Assembly: GCF_046630445.1 (NCBI RefSeq)
Contig: NC_092340.1
Span: 362,742,001 to 362,806,000 of the forward strand
Source of the DNA: Rutidosis leptorrhynchoides
Lineage: Eukaryota > Streptophyta > Magnoliopsida > Asterales > Asteraceae
DNA: 64,000 bases
Direction of reading: 5' to 3'
The notes beneath the pieces are model-generated. The model was not told the DNA's origin. It ran no database searches and saw only the letters and a program-made list of their open reading frames with translations. Position numbers and translations under genes: made by a program. Of the stretch, positions 34,661-45,918 are shown in pieces. The stretch's first letter is position 1. Every line of letters begins with the position of its first letter.

Positions 34661-36490
34661 TACTACCCAAGAATCTTATTTGATACTCATTCTTACGCGA
34701 CTCTAAATCCTAACTTACTCCGAGAGATTTCTTATTTGATAATAATCGTACCATCATCCTTCTTACGTCAATATTAGTCGTACCAGTTTGAAATTTCTAA
34801 AATCAATGGGTAGTTAATTCCCATCCTCATACTCTCCCACTCGTATTTCACTTATAAGCAACAACTTCACACTTAAGCATTTTTGGTCAAAGGACTTATG
34901 TCCTACTAAAAGTCATCAACCATATTTAAATTCAATAGTTTTTATTACCTCAAACGTCACCCGAAATTTTCAAAAATCTTTTACTCGATCTTTTCCCAAC
35001 TTGTAATCTCCGAAATATGAAAATTTGTTTGCCAAAAATTTTACGCACACTATTTTACTGTGCGATCCTCTCAAAGTATTATAAAAATTTATTTTATTGC
35101 TATTCGTACAAATTTTAGAAACCGTATATGTTAAATAATTACTTATTTTGACTAGCACACATGAAATTTTACTTTCACTTTTACAAATCAAAGCTTTTAT
35201 TCAAAAGATATTTTACCTTAAATGGTACGTGTTGCATATAACCCTAGTTTGCTAAGAACTTCATTTCTTTTCTTACATTGTCACCTTAAACGATTTTTAT
35301 AAAATTTTCGTTGCTTGTCAATATAAAATTTTTCGTTGCTTATTCGTATCCAAGTCTTCATGGAGACTTTACAACCATCGAAACCGAGAGATTCATGGGT
35401 GTGTATGTGATGAAGGCACTTACTACCATATCATGCAGAGCCTTCGGGCATCCATCAACACTTAAACCATTCAAAATTACTGCGTTACCCTAGGGATCTT
35501 ATCCTTCACACATGTCTGAGCGATGCTCTATCTTACACAACTCAAAGTCCTGACTTATTCCAAGGGATTCTCATCTAGCGATATTAACATCATCAGTACT
35601 CCGACTTTAATATTGGCCATAACCTGTTTGGAAATTTTGCAAAGTCAAGAAACAATTAACTTCTCATTCTCATGCTCTATCCTTCATACCTCACTTTTTA
35701 GCAACGGCTTCGCACGTGAACATTTTTGGGCCAAAGTCTTAGGTCCTGATAATTTTCAAAACTACATTTAAGTCATTAGTTTTCATTACCTAGTAACATG
35801 TCAACCGATGATTCAAAGATTTTTCACTCGACCTTTTTCAACTCATAACCTCTGAAATACGAAAAACTATATTTATCAAAATATTTTGATTTTACACGTT
35901 GCTTATTTGTGCGGTCCGCACGAGATTATGGACAAATGAAAGTAATAAAATTTTTCGGTCACTTACGCGATTTATAAAATCATATATGTATATATATAAT
36001 TAAGTTAACAAATTTACCCTTACTTATTTTGGTTAATACCTACTAAGTTATACCTTCAAATTATTTAACAATCGCTCCTTTAATGAGTTGTTTAACTTAA
36101 GTCAAATAGTTTTATGCAAAATGGTACACGTTGTACATATTTCTAAATTTACTAAGAACTTCGTTCCGTTTATGTTGTCACATCAAACGTTTAAAGGTTT
36201 TTCAAAACTTCCTTGATTGATTTTAAAGGTTTTCGTATTAAGCTACACCATGTATGGATCACACTTCTTCTCGCCCTCCGTTAGGGACGAAGCTTACTAT
36301 TAAAATCCTTGATAAAAACACTTGAGCCACTTTGGGTGGCAGATTATTTAAAAAAAAAAAAAAAATTTTGTTAAGAAGTCTTTGCGCTCATGAAATGTTC
36401 CTATTAAGGTTAGACTTGGCAAAAACGCGAGCCGATAAATCAGTCTTCTGATGTACACTGAGTGTTTACTTGATTGTAGGAAAGGAACTA
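34660..36490. repeat. Degenerate tandem duplication of a ~0.85-kb non-coding unit
   Basis: Two diverged copies share, in order, ACTTA.TCC.AG.GATT (34713 and 35553), TCATACTCTCC/TCATGCTCTATCC, AGCAACRRCTTCRCAC, TTTTTGG.CAAAG, AACTC.TAAYCTC.GAAATA and AAATGGTACRYGTTG (35220 and 36119). The period is 840-900 bp. It lies downstream of the B pol remnant and is probably B's 3' untranslated region. No gene is visible. Confidence 0.6.
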
Positions 36491-36491
36491 G

Positions 36492-36845
36492 TTAGGTTTC
36501 TACTCTCAATATCTCACGGCTAATCGCAACACCCTCGTAAACGTCATCTCTAGGATTCATTATGTTGAGGTACAAGAAATCATTGTTGGAGATTCTCTTA
36601 ACTTGGAGTAAATCATTCTTTATGACCAGGAGTTCACGTATCTTCTCATCCGCGCATTCCCTTAAGTATAAGGATAAATTCATGACAAACCGCTCGAAGA
36701 ATTCACTCTCGTTCAAGGACCACACCTTTCGTGCGATTTTCTTTCGGAAATGTAACATAAGATACCTTAAGAATCTATGAATCTTGTTATCCTCTTGGAA
36801 GGGACTGCTTAAAGCGTCTGTAACACGGATATGGTTACTCCACAC
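36492..36845 (-). other. Unrecognised 117-codon frame
   Basis: A minus-strand open frame with composition like a real protein (FFERFVMNLSLYLRECADEK..) but no family I recognise. It lies in decayed retrotransposon sequence between the B remnant and LTR D. It could be chance or a relic of an element on the minus strand. Confidence 0.25.
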
Positions 36846-38256
36846 ATTCCTTCCTTCGCCGGTTGCAACTATATGTTGTTCTAGTTAATGTTAACCCTAA
36901 CCCTAACATGTAACTGAAAGGAAAAAGTTACATTATGGAACTGTTCACATGTAGTATGGTAAACTAAGGTGATATACTTTATTGTTCGTTCAGACCGTCC
37001 TGAAGACACTATAGATAATTATGGCTTGCATTTCAAATAAGTCCGATTAGTCACTTTCAGCTAAAAATTTCAATTCATTTAGTTAAATGAAACGTTCTTA
37101 AATATCGGGTTCTTTATGCCTATGGTCTCCCTCCGAAATTTAGGGGTTAGTGAAATCCGCGGCCAACACTATCTATACATCAAATCGCATAGTTGTGATC
37201 ACCATGTTTTCCATTCCACCTGTCAGCTTTATATTATGACATAAACGCTCGATGTTTTAAATGAGTTTGGTAACATTTATGATGCATTTCATGCATCCAG
37301 CTTACTGAAAATGCCTGTGACGCCGTGCAAATTAGATTGATAAGACTAATGAATCAGATCCCAGAAAAGGATAATCTCCTTAAAGATCAAAAATAAGCTT
37401 TTATGCCTGATATTACTCAATCCTAGAGATTGACCTTAAAGATTGAGAATTACAAACTCATGGAATTCGATGATATCTAAACTCGAGCTTGAACGAGAAA
37501 ATATTTTGATCAAAATTGCAAACCGATTTGTTTTCTGAAAACCCATTTTCAATGCGTTCATTACCATTGAACGTAAAATCCTAGGAATTCACCTGGAATT
37601 CATTAGGTCACCTGAACCAAATCGGGTGTCAACCGTAAGAACGGTGGTTGCATAGCATGGTCAAAGACAGGACCTTGTGCCAGACCGAAAAATTATAAGG
37701 GTGAGCTTTACTATTGCTCCTACAAAGGATAGTAATTGCATCCGACACGTTATAGACCATAATTAAAAGCATGTCAGGGGACATTGCCTTAACAGTTGCT
37801 TGTTCAACGCTTTCCTTTACAACCGGATGGTAGTTTACCGAAAGGTAATATACGGAACAATTATACTGGACGTGTTGCTTTCCCAATACAAGGTTAGCAA
37901 GTGGGTGACACAAAACCGCAAGTTTTGAACTAAAATTTTTAAATCTGAAACCCACCAAACTCACAAAAACAATTTGCAAACACCGGTGAAGGGTTATCCC
38001 GGAAAACTTATCTAGGGTAAAAGCTAGATTTAATTTTCAAAAGATCAAATGTTTTCATAAAGATCCAATTTCCTTAAAGGATCTAAAATTTTTATAGTCA
38101 TGTGGGACTGTAAACCATATCGTTACTACCATTGTTTATACCGTAGTATAGAAATTACTGATGTACAAAGTGTGAAGAATAAAGAAGTGATTCTAGTATG
38201 TTTTTATTCAAGACTATATTGCTTGAGGACAAGCAACGCTCAAGTGTGGGAATATT
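36846..38256 (+). mobile_element. Probable 3' internal region of element D
   Basis: Decayed non-coding sequence ending in GCTTGAGGACAAGCAACG and CAAGTGTGGGAATATT, the polypurine-type signature that precedes the 3' LTR of Retand/Ogre-like (Tat lineage) elements. The left border with element B material is not visible. The antisense 116-codon frame at 37629-37979 has no recognisable content. Confidence 0.5.
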
Positions 38257-40222
38257 TGATAATGCTAAAAATGAACATATGTTTCATAGCATTATCCCTC
38301 AAGAAAGACAAGCTTTTAGTTGCAACAGTTCTATTTACAAGTGATATTCGTTTAAATAATAAAAGGTGAAGACAAAAGACAGATTCGACGAATTGAAGAC
38401 GCAAACGACCAAAAAGCTCAAAAGTACAAAGTACAATCAAAGAGGTTCCAATTATTGATAAGAAACGTCTCAAAATTACAAGAGTACAAGACGCGAAACG
38501 AAAAGTACAAGATATTAAATTATACGCAAGGACGTTCGAAAATTCGGAACCGAGACCAAAGTCAACTCTCAACGCTCGACGCAACGGACTAAAAATTACA
38601 AGTTAACTATGCACATGAATATAATATAATATATAATTAATTCTTAAAATTAATATATATATTATATTATATTATAAAAACCGTCGGCAGAAGAAAACAA
38701 CAACATGTGAGCCTCCCCAGCTGGCCATGCGATCGCATGGCCTTGAAAAGCAAAACTCATGCGATCGCATGAGCCCCTTTTACAGCCCACAGGCCTATAA
38801 ATTTCGAGCTTTGGTTCATCATTTAACACATATTTTTCTCCTCATTCATCAACGTATATGTATATATATTATATTTTTATTTTTATTTTAATTTTAATAA
38901 TAAGGGTATGTTAGCGAATGTTGTAAGGGTGTAAGTCGAAATTCTGTCCGTGTAACGCTACGCTATTTTTAATCATTGTAAGTTATGTTCAACCTTTTTA
39001 ATTTAATGTCTCGTAGCTAAGTTATTATTATGCTTATTTAATACCGAAGTAATCATGATGTTGGGCTAAAAATATTAAAATTGGGTAATTGGGCTTTGTA
39101 CCATAATTGAGGTTTGGACAAAAGAACGACACTTGTGGAAATTAGACTATGGGCTATTAATGGGCTTTATATTTGTTTAACTAAATGATGGTTTGTTAAT
39201 TTTAATATAAAGATTTACAATTGGATGTCCCTATAAATAACCATATACACTCGATCGGACACGATGGGCGGGATATTTATATGTACGAATAATCGTTCAT
39301 TTAACCGGACACGGGAATGGATTAATAGTCTATGGAATTATTAAAACAGGGGTGAAATTATGTACAAGGACACTTGGCATAATTGATAACAAAGTATTAA
39401 AACCTTGGGTTACACGCAGTCGATATCCTGGTATAATTATTAAACAAAGTATTAAGACCTTGTTACAGTTTAAGTCCCCAATTAGTTGAAATATTTGACT
39501 TCGGGTATAAGGATAATTTGATGAGGACACTCGCACTTTATATTTATGACTGATGGACTGTTATGGACAAAAACAGACGGACATATTAAATAATCCAGGA
39601 CAAAGGACAATTAACCCATGGGAATGAACTAAAATCAACACGTCAAACATCATGATTATGGAAGTTTAAATAAGCATAATTCCTTTATTTTCATATTTAA
39701 TTGCACTTCTAATTATCGCACTTTTATTTATTGTCATTTTATTTAATTGTACTTTTAATTTTCGTACTCTTTAATTATCGTAATTTTATTTTATCGCACT
39801 TTTATTTATTGCAATTTCATTATCGTTATTTACTTTACGCTTTAAATTAAATCTTTTATTTATTTAATATTTTTACATTAGGTTTTAACTGCGACTAATG
39901 TTTTAAAAATCGACAAACCGGTCATTAAACGGTAAAAACCCCCCTTTATAATAATAATATTACTTATATATATATTTGTATTTTTATAAAATTAAAACTA
40001 ATATAGCGTTAAGCTTTGTTTAAAAGATTTCCCTGTGGAACGAACCGGACTTACTAAAAACTATACTACTGTACGATTAGGTACACTGCCTATAAGTGTT
40101 GTAGCAAGGTTTAGGTATATCCATTCTATAAATAAATAAATATCTTGTATATAATTGTATCGTATTTAATAGTTTTTCCTAGTAAAATATAAGCTATTTC
40201 ATATACACCTCGCATAACATCA
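38257..40222 (+). mobile_element. Element D: 3' LTR, Retand/Ogre-like (Tat lineage)
   Basis: It begins TGATAATGCTAAAAATG right after the polypurine signature and ends CGCATAACATCA (1966 bp). The 3' end contains ACTGCCTATAAGTGTTGTAGCAAGG, a motif I associate with this lineage. A TATA box TATAAAT is at 38796-38802. Two perfect palindromes built on CATGCGATCGCATG lie at 38723-38742 and 38756-38773. No matching 5' LTR is in the window. Immediately after it the sequence resumes LTR A. Confidence 0.7.
38723..38773. repeat. Two perfect palindromes with GCGATCGC core
   Basis: 20-bp (38723-38742) and 18-bp (38756-38773) perfect inverted repeats with the same 14-bp core, 13 bp apart, about 25-75 bp upstream of the TATA box of LTR D. 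Confidence 0.95.
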
Positions 40223-41485
40223 ATTACTTTCCTCATGATTATTAATAAAGATATTAATAATTAATATCAACATTAGTTATATTGTTATAGATAATATATA
40301 GTTACGAAATCTAATACATTTAATTTATTATCTTTACTGATATTATTATTAGTATTAATTTCATTATTATTATTAGCATGAATATTTAATATTAATACCA
40401 ATGTTATATTTATTGTTATTATCATGATTATTATTATTATGAATAACTAAAAACTAAATTTTTATTTAAAATTATTTATATTATTATTACTTTTATTATA
40501 ATTAATATTACTTGGATATTTTTATTAATATTATTATCATTAATATTATCATTATTAGCATCTTTATAACTAATGCTATCAGAATTATTATTTATTATTA
40601 TTATCAGCATTATTTATTATTATTATGATTAATAATATTATTATTATTTTTATATCAATTATTAATTAACTATTAATAATAAACTTTATATATAAAAAAA
40701 ACACAGATATATTCGCATATCAGATCAGGTACCTGTCATCTTCACTTTTGTTTTTCCGTTTGCTCGTGATGTAGTGTCTACCACTCCCAATTGTTTACAG
40801 CTAATCGATTTCTAGTATTTGGAACGTCCCTATAGTGAATTATTATCACTGCAAGTCGAAACAGAAAACCAAGATTGAGATTGGAGAGCACAGAATTATA
40901 TATATATTTTTTTCTCGTTGTACGCTTCAAATTTTTTTTTTCTCCTAATTCATTTTCGAAACAATTAGCAAAAACTAAAATAGAAGAAGTGATAGGAATC
41001 CTTTATTCAATCTACCTACAAAATCTCGGCTTCCAATTCATCTTAACGAGTTCGAATTTTACGAGTCAAATTTTATTTGAAAAAGTCAACTAATCTGTTC
41101 ATCGCCGAATTCGTTTTTGTTTTAAAGTTTCTGATAGAATTAATGATTTGAAAAGTTTCCATGAATGTTTTCTAACCTATTTCGTGTTATAAATTTTGTC
41201 TATAACGCTATAAATTACAAAATCACCATTTTATTTTGTTGTCCTTCACGACGAGCTGTAAACAGCGTTTTTATTTTATTTTTTGTTGTTGTTTTGGGTC
41301 TGTTAATCATGAACACTAAGGGTCGGTGATTTTTGTTTCAATTTCACAAATTAATTCAAACATCAAATTCGTTGATATTGTTATTACAATCGCTGGTTAA
41401 TCGAATTAATTGGAGGAGATGGAAACTGAGAAAAGAAAACGGGTATTATATAATTAAAGGTAGATTTAAATCAGAAAAATGGAAT

Positions 41486-41560
41486 TGGTTCAATGGTCTT
41501 GGGTGTTTGCGGGGGAGCGGAAGGTCTCGGGTTCGAACCCCACTAGTGACATTTTTTTTT
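41486..41560 (+). ncRNA. tRNA-like Pol III unit, right LTR A copy
   Basis: A-box TGGTTCAATGGT (41486-41497), B box GGTTCGAACCC (41530-41540) and nine T at 41552-41560, all preserved relative to 11959-12033. Confidence 0.5.
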
Positions 41561-41602
41561 ATCTGAGCATTTTAAGGTAGTTTCCTTGTTAAAATTATTA
41601 TT

Positions 41603-43969
41603 TGTAACATCCCGCCTTTTTCCGTTTACTTTTCCGTTTAACTATTTAAGTTCCGTTATATGTTTATAACACATCCCGTTAATATGCGTTGAATTATCTC
41701 GTTTAGGTAATTCCCGCACCCGGTTTAAAGTTGAGGGACCAAACTTGCCAAAGGTTGAAACATTTGACTAGGTCAAAGAGTCAACCCCTTTTCATCCATT
41801 CATTTCACCTCCTCTTCCTCTTTTTACTACTTTCAAATCCTCTCAACATTCAAACACAAATTCATCATCTAAATCCGGAATAAGGAGCTAGCAACAAAAC
41901 AAAATACATATTCGTGATCCTCTCTTCATCCTCTTCGATTTGATACCAACTTCATCACTTTTGGGTAACATTTCTAAAACACTAGATTTCTTTAAATTCG
42001 TGTTCTTGACTTAAAAGTATGTTAATTAGTGTCTATGGCTCATTGTGATGTCGTGTATGTAATTTGTATGCTCGATTTGTTGTTTTTGGTGTAACTAGTT
42101 CATTATGAAAATTGCTTGCTAAATCCTTGATTTTGGATGATCAAATGTCGTTAGATTGTTAAAGTGCATGTTTTAAAAGTGTTACTAGCATCATTAGCTT
42201 CATGTTGATGTATAGGTTGATTAAAGAAACTTCATTAACATGATTATTGTTTTTGTGATGCTTGACTAGGGTTTGATAAGCTTTATATGAACTTTGATGC
42301 ACCAAATGCTATGAAATATTGTAGATAAGAGTTTGGTTGCAATGTGTGTTTGATTACCTTCGAAACCGCATATCATACATGTAAATTGGTTTCCCGAATC
42401 ATGAAATGCGTTTTAGAACTTGAAACTTTGATTATGAATGTTTAATACGGTTTTTGGTTGTTGTAAGTGTTGAATTGCTTGATGAAATGTGTCTAGGTGT
42501 TTTCCTCGTCAATTTACCTTCCCGATGATATATGATACATGTTCTAAGTGTTTCCGGGTCATAAATTAGGTTAGTTTGATATTTGGTTCGTGCACTTAGG
42601 AAATACAGCAAACAGGGCCTGGAAACCGATCAGGACGCCGTCCATATACTGGGGACGCCGTCCCACCTTTTGAACCTGGACGCCGTCTAGGATATCAGGA
42701 CGCCATCCCACCCTTCATTTTGGGACGCCGTCTAGCCATTTGGGACGCCGTCCCATTGTACTAAAACTGGCTGTTTGGGTTGTCATTTGACGAAAAATGT
42801 TTGGGATGTTCTAGACCTCCAATTCACTTGCAACTTGTTTTAACATGCTTATATATGAATAACTAGCATATAAAATTTGTCCGAGACCCGACCCGAACAT
42901 GTTGACTTTTCCGTTGACTTTGACCCGACCAAGTTTGACTTTTTGTCAAACTTAACCAAATACTTTTGCAACCTTTCTAGCATGATTATTTACTTGTAAC
43001 TTGCATGAAACTTGACTAGTTGATTCATATGTTAATATAATCGAGTCATAACGAGCCATAGGACTAATTGAACATCTTTGACCCTTCGTGACTATCGTTA
43101 TTGATACAACCTATTTGTTTAGGTCAAGACTAGCATTGTTCTTTGCACACGTTACTTGTCGAAGTACTTTTTGGTTCGTGCATACAAGGTGAGATCATAG
43201 TCCCACTTTTACTCTTTTTGAACTTACTTTTGGGATGAGAAAACATAAACGTTCTTTTAAACTACGTGAACACAAGTACAGGGAAAACAAACATTCTACA
43301 TACGAGTTTGAACACAAATCCTCAATTCGATTATCATTAGTTACATCAGATGGTGTAAGCGAGAACTTATGTTATATGGCCATATGGGTTTGACAAACCC
43401 TCACTTCGGACGGTTCGCTACCGTCTACGGGTGAAATATATTTTCGGGAAACAGTGTATGTTCTAACACTATTATTACGGGGTTCAACGGACGGAATGTT
43501 AAGCTTTGATAATTGAGTGCTCGTGAATATTAACTTTTAGAATGTACTATGACTTTATCGATGTTGCAAATCTTGTGGTTCAACTTACTTTTACTCACTT
43601 ACTTATTTAAACCTATGATTTCACCAACGTTTTCGTTGACAGATTCTCTATGTTTTTCTCAGGTCCTTGAACTTAGGTGATATATGCTTCCGCTCATACT
43701 TTTTGATACTTGCATTGGATGTCGAGTATACTTGCATACGTGGAGCGTCTTTTTGACTACTTTTAATTGTGTCGCACGTGTTTCATACAAACTTTACACA
43801 TTGTTATGTACTTGTTATGGAAACTACTTTTGTAAACTTTGAAACATCCTTATTTATGAAATGAATGCGACATATTTTTCGGTCAAACTTTGTTATAAAG
43901 ACTTACGACCATGTAATGGGACCATACGTAGATGACGCCGTCATTTGACGATTTGTCGGGGTCGCTACA
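41603..43969 (+). repeat. Element C 5' LTR
   Basis: Starts TGTAACATCCCG, ends GTCGCTACA. It contains a cluster of GGACGCCGTCC motifs (42633-42755), a donor-like GTATGT at 42017-42022 and the TTCTCAGGT module at 43621-43694. Confidence 0.96.
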
Positions 43970-43971
43970 AG

Positions 43972-43983
43972 TGGTATCAGAGC
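43972..43983 (+). other. Primer binding site of element C (tRNA-iMet)
   Basis: TGGTATCAGAGC two bases after the LTR end; perfect match to the initiator-Met primer. Confidence 0.95.
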
Positions 43984-44394
43984 TTTGGTTGTAGGGATTT
44001 AGAGTTCATTGGTGTCGACCCCGAGTCATAGGGTACATTGGTGAGTCTAGACTACAACCGGCATATAGACTTGACATAGGAATTACTTGACAAATTGTGC
44101 ATTTATACTCTGACTCTTCTACTCATATCTACTCTTATTCTATCTAAATCTTGCGTTATATAATTTAATTGACACGCCACCTTGACTATATGATGTAATG
44201 TCGAATGCACATATGAATTAGGGTAATATAATTCCCGGAAATTATATTACGGTGGCTCATATGAACATACCGACATTATGACATAAAGAATTTAAGGCGG
44301 GTCAAGGATAATTTTTCTCTCTATCTTTATCCCATATCACGGTTAGTATTATTTAGAATACTAACCAACGGTATTCTTTTGTTTTGAAGGAACA

Positions 44395-45918
44395 ATGGCT
44401 CCTCGCCGTGTACGACGCAATGAAACTCCCGAACAAGCCTTACAACGCATGATAGCCACCGCCGTGGATGAGGCCATGGCCGGTCACTCTTCCAACAACA
44501 ATAACAATAACAACAACCACAACAACAACAACAACAATGGGGCCGGTAACTCAAATGAGGGATACTCCTATAAAGCTTTCATGGGGTGCAAACCTCACAC
44601 TTTCGATGGGACCGGGGGACCGGTCGTGCTCACCCGATGGTTTGAGCAAACGGAAGCCGTCTTTAGCATAAGCGGTTGTCGGGATCAAGACAAGGTCAAA
44701 TACTCCACCCACACTTTCTCCGGAATTGCTCTAACATGGTGGAACACCTATGTTCAATCGGTGGGTACCGATGAAGCTCATGCCCTCTCTTGGGCCGATC
44801 TAAGGGAAAAGATGATTGTTGAATATTTTCCGCGCGAAGAAACCCGAAAGCTTGAGGAAGAACTAAGAGCTTTGAAAGCGGTCGGAAATGATCTTAAAGC
44901 TTATAATCAACGCTTCGCCGAACTATCCTTGATGTGTCCTAATCTTGTTAACCCCGAATCTCAAAGGATTGAGCTCTACATGCTCGGTCTTCTAAAAAGC
45001 ATCAAACAAGGGGTGATGTCATCCAAACCCACTACTCATCAAGCCGCTATGAACATGGCTCGCCAACTAATTGAAACGGTTGACGAAGTCGTAGTGCCGG
45101 CTCCTAAGGCCGAGGACAAGTCGGGTGGCAACAAAAGGAAATGGGAAGCCACTCCATCAACCAACTACAACAACAACACCTTCACCAAAAAGCCTTTCAA
45201 CAACGACGGCAAGAAGGGTTATGTCGGAAACTTACCTTTTTGCAACAAATGCCACAAGCATCATCATGGCGAATGTAACAAGCTAGTTTGTCACCGTTGC
45301 CAAGGTGTTGGTCATAGGGCCAACAATTGCACAAGCGCCGCCCCCGTTGCTCGAAAGGGGCCCAATCCTCCAAAAACGGTCACTTGTTACGAATGTGGCC
45401 AAACGGGCCATTATAAGAACGAATGCCCGAAAAAGAAAGCCAACCCCAACAACCGAGGCCGAGCCTTTAACATCAACACCGAGGAAGCCCGAGATGACAA
45501 TGAACTAGTCACGGGTACGTTTCTTCTCAACAACTCTTACGTTACTTGCTTATTCGATTCGGGTGCCGATAAATATTTTGTGTCTAAGACTTTGGCTCCT
45601 ACCCTTTGCACTCCACCACACCCTTTAGATACTACTTATTCCATCGAAGTGGCCGACGGAAAACTCTTAAGTGCCGACACATATTACCGGGGGTGTACTT
45701 TGAACATTTTGGGTAAGGAATTTGAAATTGACTTGATACCCATGGAATTAGGGAGTTTTGATGTAATAATCGGTATGAATTGGATGGTCAAAAATAAATC
45801 TCACATTCTTTGCGATCTTCACGCAATCCGAATTCCTATCGAGAATGGTGAACCATTGATTGTCTATGGCGACAAAAATTGCACCGGACTCAATCTCGTT
45901 TCGTGCCTTAAAGTTTGA
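44395..45918 (+). CDS. Element C gag and protease (ends at a nonsense codon)
   Basis: 507 aa. An Asn-rich stretch (AAC/AAT repeats, residues ~33-48) is followed by the capsid-type segment [33 protein letters not shown]. Then come a Cys/His cluster (CNKCHKHHHGECNKLVCHRCQ) and a CCHC zinc knuckle (CYECGQTGHYKNEC). The aspartic protease has the DSGA active site (CLFDSGADKYFVS) and the hydrophobic-hydrophobic-Gly segment FDVIIGMNWM. The frame stops at TGA 45916-45918 but continues in the same phase as pol, so this is a point nonsense mutation rather than a natural boundary. The ATG at 44395 follows a ~400-bp leader. Confidence 0.93.
   Translation: MAPRRVRRNETPEQALQRMIATAVDEAMAGHSSNNNNNNNNHNNNNNNGAGNSNEGYSYKAFMGCKPHTFDGTGGPVVLTRWFEQTEAVFSISGCRDQDKVKYSTHTFSGIALTWWNTYVQSVGTDEAHALSWADLREKMIVEYFPREETRKLEEELRALKAVGNDLKAYNQRFAELSLMCPNLVNPESQRIELYMLGLLKSIKQGVMSSKPTTHQAAMNMARQLIETVDEVVVPAPKAEDKSGGNKRKWEATPSTNYNNNTFTKKPFNNDGKKGYVGNLPFCNKCHKHHHGECNKLVCHRCQGVGHRANNCTSAAPVARKGPNPPKTVTCYECGQTGHYKNECPKKKANPNNRGRAFNINTEEARDDNELVTGTFLLNNSYVTCLFDSGADKYFVSKTLAPTLCTPPHPLDTTYSIEVADGKLLSADTYYRGCTLNILGKEFEIDLIPMELGSFDVIIGMNWMVKNKSHILCDLHAIRIPIENGEPLIVYGDKNCTGLNLVSCLKV

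Noticed and set aside
36893-36907. CCCTAACCCTAAC run resembling telomere repeat
   Set aside because: Only about two and a half CCCTAA units, and the plant telomere unit is CCCTAAA; it is a chance short run.
37629-37979. 116-codon minus-strand frame
   Set aside because: No domain content; it lies antisense in the decayed 3' region of element D.
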